Shown piece by piece: positions 61,522 to 64,000 of a stretch of DNA of 64,000 nucleotides; position 1 is the stretch's first letter, and every line of letters begins with the position of its first letter. Position numbers and translations under genes: made by a program. Source of the stretch: Cytobacillus purgationiresistens (GTDB lineage Bacteria; Bacillota; Bacilli; Bacillales; Cytobacillaceae); NCBI RefSeq assembly GCF_030813235.1, contig NZ_JAUSUB010000016.1:1-64000 (forward strand). The letters run 5' to 3'. Below the pieces are notes generated by a model. That model worked only from the letters and a program-made list of their open reading frames with translations. It ran no database searches and was not told where the DNA came from.

Positions 61522-62433
61522 ATGATGAGAGTGAATATCGAACAATTGAATTATATCGTTGAAGTTTCCAAAGCCAAATCGCTTGCAGTAGCCGCGAAAA
61601 CATTGAATGTTAGTCAATCTGCACTAAGCCAGGCGATTACAAAATTAGAATCTGAGTTGAATTTAAAAGTATTTAATCGTACAAGGACAGGGGCTGTGAC
61701 AACAAAAGAAGGAGATAGGATAGTTGAAAAAGCGCAAAATGCGCTGCATGCCATTTATGAAATTAAAGAAGAAGCGCATAAGCAACTGAATAGCCTAAAC
61801 GACATTCTAAGAATCTCTGCGATCCCTGGACTTACAAGTCCAATAATAGATACGTATCTGTCCTGTAAAGAAAAGACGCCGATATTCAAATTGGAAGTGC
61901 ACGAAAAGGGCAGCATGGAAATCATTCATGACATTCAAAACGAAGACATTGATATAGGTTTTATTGCTCTTAAGAAAGAGAATATGGATCTTGTTAATGA
62001 TCTGCTATTCACACCAGTTGTAACAGGGAAAATCCTTGCCTTTGTTTCTAGGTACTCCCCCTTAGCTGAGAATGATATCTTAACAGCAGACATGTTGAAG
62101 CAACAGACATTTGTTTTATATAGAGACGAGTATGTCCAGGAATTTATTGCCCACTTTCAAAGGGTGCATGGTCCTGTGGAAGTATTCTTTACTGCAACAA
62201 GCATTGAAGCGATTTTAAAAGCGGTGATTGAGATTGATGCGGTGTCCATCGGCCATGATATCTCAGCTATTTATTTCCCGAAGGACCACATCGATCAATA
62301 TCAGACTTTAGAGATCGAAGGTTATACGGATTCCCCGTTTAGATTTGGCTGGATACAGAAGAAGGATTATAAACTATCAAAGGAGGCAAGTAAATTTATC
62401 CAGGAGGTCAATAATATCCTATTGAAGCAATAA
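61522..62433 (+). CDS. LysR family transcriptional regulator
   Basis: A 303-residue LTTR. The HTH is SLAVAAKTLNVSQSALSQAITKLE (about residues 18-41), the effector domain starts near residue 90. AAGG precedes tandem ATG codons; GTG 61531 is also well placed, giving MNIEQLNYI. Divergent from the butanediol dehydrogenase gene with a 90-bp gap, the normal LTTR arrangement. The stop codon marks the join to a headless padR. Confidence 0.9.
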   Translation: MMRVNIEQLNYIVEVSKAKSLAVAAKTLNVSQSALSQAITKLESELNLKVFNRTRTGAVTTKEGDRIVEKAQNALHAIYEIKEEAHKQLNSLNDILRISAIPGLTSPIIDTYLSCKEKTPIFKLEVHEKGSMEIIHDIQNEDIDIGFIALKKENMDLVNDLLFTPVVTGKILAFVSRYSPLAENDILTADMLKQQTFVLYRDEYVQEFIAHFQRVHGPVEVFFTATSIEAILKAVIEIDAVSIGHDISAIYFPKDHIDQYQTLEIEGYTDSPFRFGWIQKKDYKLSKEASKFIQEVNNILLKQ

Positions 62434-62943
62434 TTAAATAAGCTTGAAAAAGAGAGGCTTATTAGCAGCAAGCAGTTAGTTCAAGCAGGCAAGCCAAATA
62501 AGAAAATATACTCGATTACTGCCGATGGGAAAGCTGAGCTCGTCACTTGGCTGCTTACCCCACCGGAACAGCCAAAATTAAAAGATCCTTTCTTGATGCA
62601 TGCTTTTTTCATGGACTATATTCCCTCCGATGAAGCCATTTTAAAATTGAAGATATATAAAAAAGAACGTGAACAAAGACTGCAGAAAATCAAAAAAGCC
62701 GTACAAGAACGTTTGCAGAGCATCAAAGAAAGAAACGTGATGAAAGCAAGGATCATTATCAGTTCTGCTGTTCTAAGACGCAGGATTGAACAAGAAGTAA
62801 AATATATTAAATGGTGTGAGGACTCTATTCGATTAATAGAGTCGTGTAAATTTTTATGGGACGAAAAGGATGAAAGGCCATTTGCGTACTCTGATGTTGA
62901 GACGGCGCTCGAGGCGTATTTTGCTGAATTGATCGAGTTTTAA
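62434..62943 (+). pseudogene. PadR family regulator, N-terminus missing
   Basis: Directly after the LysR stop the same frame reads LNKLEKERLISSKQLVQAGKPNKKIYSIT and then the C-terminal PadR domain (DPFLMHAFFMDYIPSDEAIL...) to 62943. PadR proteins carry about 45 more residues of HTH before ELNKLEKEGLIS. No start codon or ribosome site is present at the join; an internal ATG at 62593 would make only the C-terminal 116 residues. Probably truncated when the LysR region was inserted or recombined. Confidence 0.8.
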
Positions 62944-63034
62944 TCTCCATATAAAGTCGTAGAACACCTCCTTCTTTTTGCTGTTATTAGTAATCTCCCT
63001 TAATGCTATTCTTTACTTATAAGGAGTGAGGATA

Positions 63035-63508
63035 TTGATTAAAGGTTTATATGAAGCACACTTACCGGTGAGGAATCTGCAGCGCTCAATTGAATTTTAT
63101 CTTAAGTTAAATTTGGAGATTGCATATCAGTCAGATCAATTGGTTTTCTTTTGGATTGAAAAAGGAAAGAGCTGGATCGGGCTGTGGGAAACAGCTCAAG
63201 TAAATATCCCTTACCATGCCTCAATCAGACATATTGCATTAACTATTGATAAAGATGACATGTATCAAGCAAAAAAATGGCTCGAAGTTAGAGGCATACA
63301 AGTGAAGACAAGCTTTGGTTTTACTTCAGACAATCAGCCGCTTGTCTTACCAAATAATCGGCAAGCACATGCAGCGATCTACTTTGATGATCCTGACGGC
63401 AACTCGATTGAATTCATTTCTCCCTTAAGATTGGATGTGGAAGAGGAATTCAAAATGATGAGTTTGGAAGATTGGGACTTACGGGGAAAGCAGATATCAG
63501 CTGATTGA
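63035..63508 (+). CDS. VOC family (glyoxalase/bleomycin-resistance-like) protein
   Basis: A 157-residue VOC-fold protein: YEAHLPVRNLQRSIEFYLK, HIALTIDKDDM and YFDDPDGNSIEFI, with His/Glu candidate metal ligands. TTG 63035 is 8-9 bp after AAGGAG; GTG 63026 overlaps that site. Substrate unknown. Confidence 0.85.
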   Translation: MIKGLYEAHLPVRNLQRSIEFYLKLNLEIAYQSDQLVFFWIEKGKSWIGLWETAQVNIPYHASIRHIALTIDKDDMYQAKKWLEVRGIQVKTSFGFTSDNQPLVLPNNRQAHAAIYFDDPDGNSIEFISPLRLDVEEEFKMMSLEDWDLRGKQISAD

Positions 63509-63526
63509 AAAATAATAATAAAGTAG

Positions 63527-63557
63527 GCGATTCTTTACAAAGGGAATCGCTTTTTTT
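63527..63557 (+). terminator. Terminator after VOC gene
   Basis: GCGATTC and GAATCGC around 10 nt, then TTTTTTT. Confidence 0.85.
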
Positions 63558-63585
63558 GTATGACAGTAAAAAATTCATGCAAGAG

Positions 63586-63611
63586 TGTAACTTAATATGA
63601 AGAATTCCGTT
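63586..63611 (+). promoter_or_regulatory. ECF-type promoter of the sigma factor gene
   Basis: TGTAAC (63586-63591), 16 bp, CGTT (63608-63611), resembling the -35 AAC and -10 CGT elements read by ECF sigma factors. It lies 37 bp before the sigma gene, suggesting autoregulation. Confidence 0.55.
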
Positions 63612-63647
63612 GTTAATGTAAGAAACAACTAGAAAGGCGGTGAACCA

Positions 63648-64000
63648 ATGAATCAAGATATTATAGATCAACGATTGAACGAAATGTATTTTACATACTG
63701 TAATGATGTTTATCAATATCTATTTTTTATGGTTGGTGATCATGAACTGGCAAAGGATTTGATGCAGGATACCTTTATTCGTGCATTTACAAAAATAGAA
63801 TCATTTGAAGGACATCATATAAAAAGCTGGTTATTCCGGATTGCGCGCAATTTGACCATTGATTATATAAGGAAGAAGAAGCCTTTAGCATACATAATAG
63901 ATTCGATCTCACCCATCATGACAACAGACTATTCGCCTGAACAAATATTATTGTTCAATGAAACAGAGAAACTATTATACATTGCATTAAATAACCTCAA
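63648..64000 (+). CDS. ECF RNA polymerase sigma factor (partial, runs off window)
   Basis: 117 residues visible of an ECF sigma factor. Region 2 includes YLFFMVGDHELAKDLMQDTFIRAF (2.2) and WLFRIARNLTIDYIRKKKP (2.4/-10 reading); region 4 starts near the window edge (EKLLYIALNNL). AGAAAGGCGGTGA precedes ATG 63648. An anti-sigma gene would be expected just downstream, outside the window. Confidence 0.9.
   Translation, partial: MNQDIIDQRLNEMYFTYCNDVYQYLFFMVGDHELAKDLMQDTFIRAFTKIESFEGHHIKSWLFRIARNLTIDYIRKKKPLAYIIDSISPIMTTDYSPEQILLFNETEKLLYIALNNL

Overview
The window looks like chromosomal DNA of an endospore-forming, low-GC Firmicute of the Bacillaceae. The evidence is AT-rich sequence, strong AGGAGG-type ribosome binding sites, frequent GTG/TTG starts, a CotD-type spore coat gene behind a SigmaK-like promoter, an orphan PAS histidine kinase of sporulation-kinase type, heme O synthase, and many TetR/MerR/MFS efflux units. 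The species cannot be named from this. No rRNA, tRNA, CRISPR array, prophage or insertion sequence was seen. It is accessory-type chromosome: mostly small 1-4 gene units, often a regulator divergent from its target.

Layout. 0-7.4 kb: a 52-bp tandem array, an MDR oxidoreductase, a histidyl-tRNA synthetase paralog behind what looks like a His-codon leader-peptide attenuator, a broken MFS gene, two acetyltransferases, and an Lrp/AhpD-like pair. 7.4-15.5 kb: MFS exporter, frameshifted epimerase, divergent SDR/TetR pair, threonine aldolase, FAD amine oxidoreductase, amidohydrolase. 15.5-19.9 kb: remains of a HEPN/MNT toxin-antitoxin pair abutting a chloramphenicol acetyltransferase gene with a textbook translational attenuator, then ctaB behind an FNR/Rex-like dyad and a second TetR/SDR pair. 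20-31.7 kb: MerR-controlled ABC exporter, a cluster of decayed small genes (23-27 kb), RlmA-type methyltransferase, orphan histidine kinase, and an autoregulated XRE/membrane-protein pair.

31.7-41 kb: second 52-bp-type repeat; a putative sulfur module (HpaB-like monooxygenase, cysteine dioxygenase, TauE/SafE exporter) divergent from an Rrf2 regulator; then a FbpABC/AfuABC-type importer with a HAD-IIA phosphatase, a GlpP-like antiterminator and a strong leader terminator, suggesting uptake of a phosphorylated glycerol-like substrate. 41-50 kb: secreted 2',3'-cyclic phosphodiesterase/3'-nucleotidase, inositol phosphatase, SMI1/KNR4 protein, decayed genes, a TrxR-like CxxC flavoprotein, a Crp/Fnr regulator, a HAD phosphatase and a Bcr/CflA exporter. 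50-64 kb: an lmrAB-like TetR/MFS operon with TAGAC-N2-GTCTA operators, LOG protein, methyltransferase, DinB, a metallopeptidase pseudogene, cotD, ACR3-like transporter, Rrf2 plus a second TrxR-like CxxC flavoprotein, the third 52-bp array, butanediol dehydrogenase, LysR fused in position to a truncated PadR, and the start of an ECF sigma factor running off the window.

Themes. RNA-level control is unusually well represented (His leader attenuator, cat translational attenuator, GlpP-type leader terminator). About a dozen genes are broken, clustered at 15.5-16.2, 23-27, 45-46.4 and 55.6-56.3 kb; several carry multiple lesions, which argues for real decay, while single homopolymer indels at 9.0 and 24.0 kb could be sequence errors. 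Three unrelated-looking intergenic arrays share a 52-bp period.
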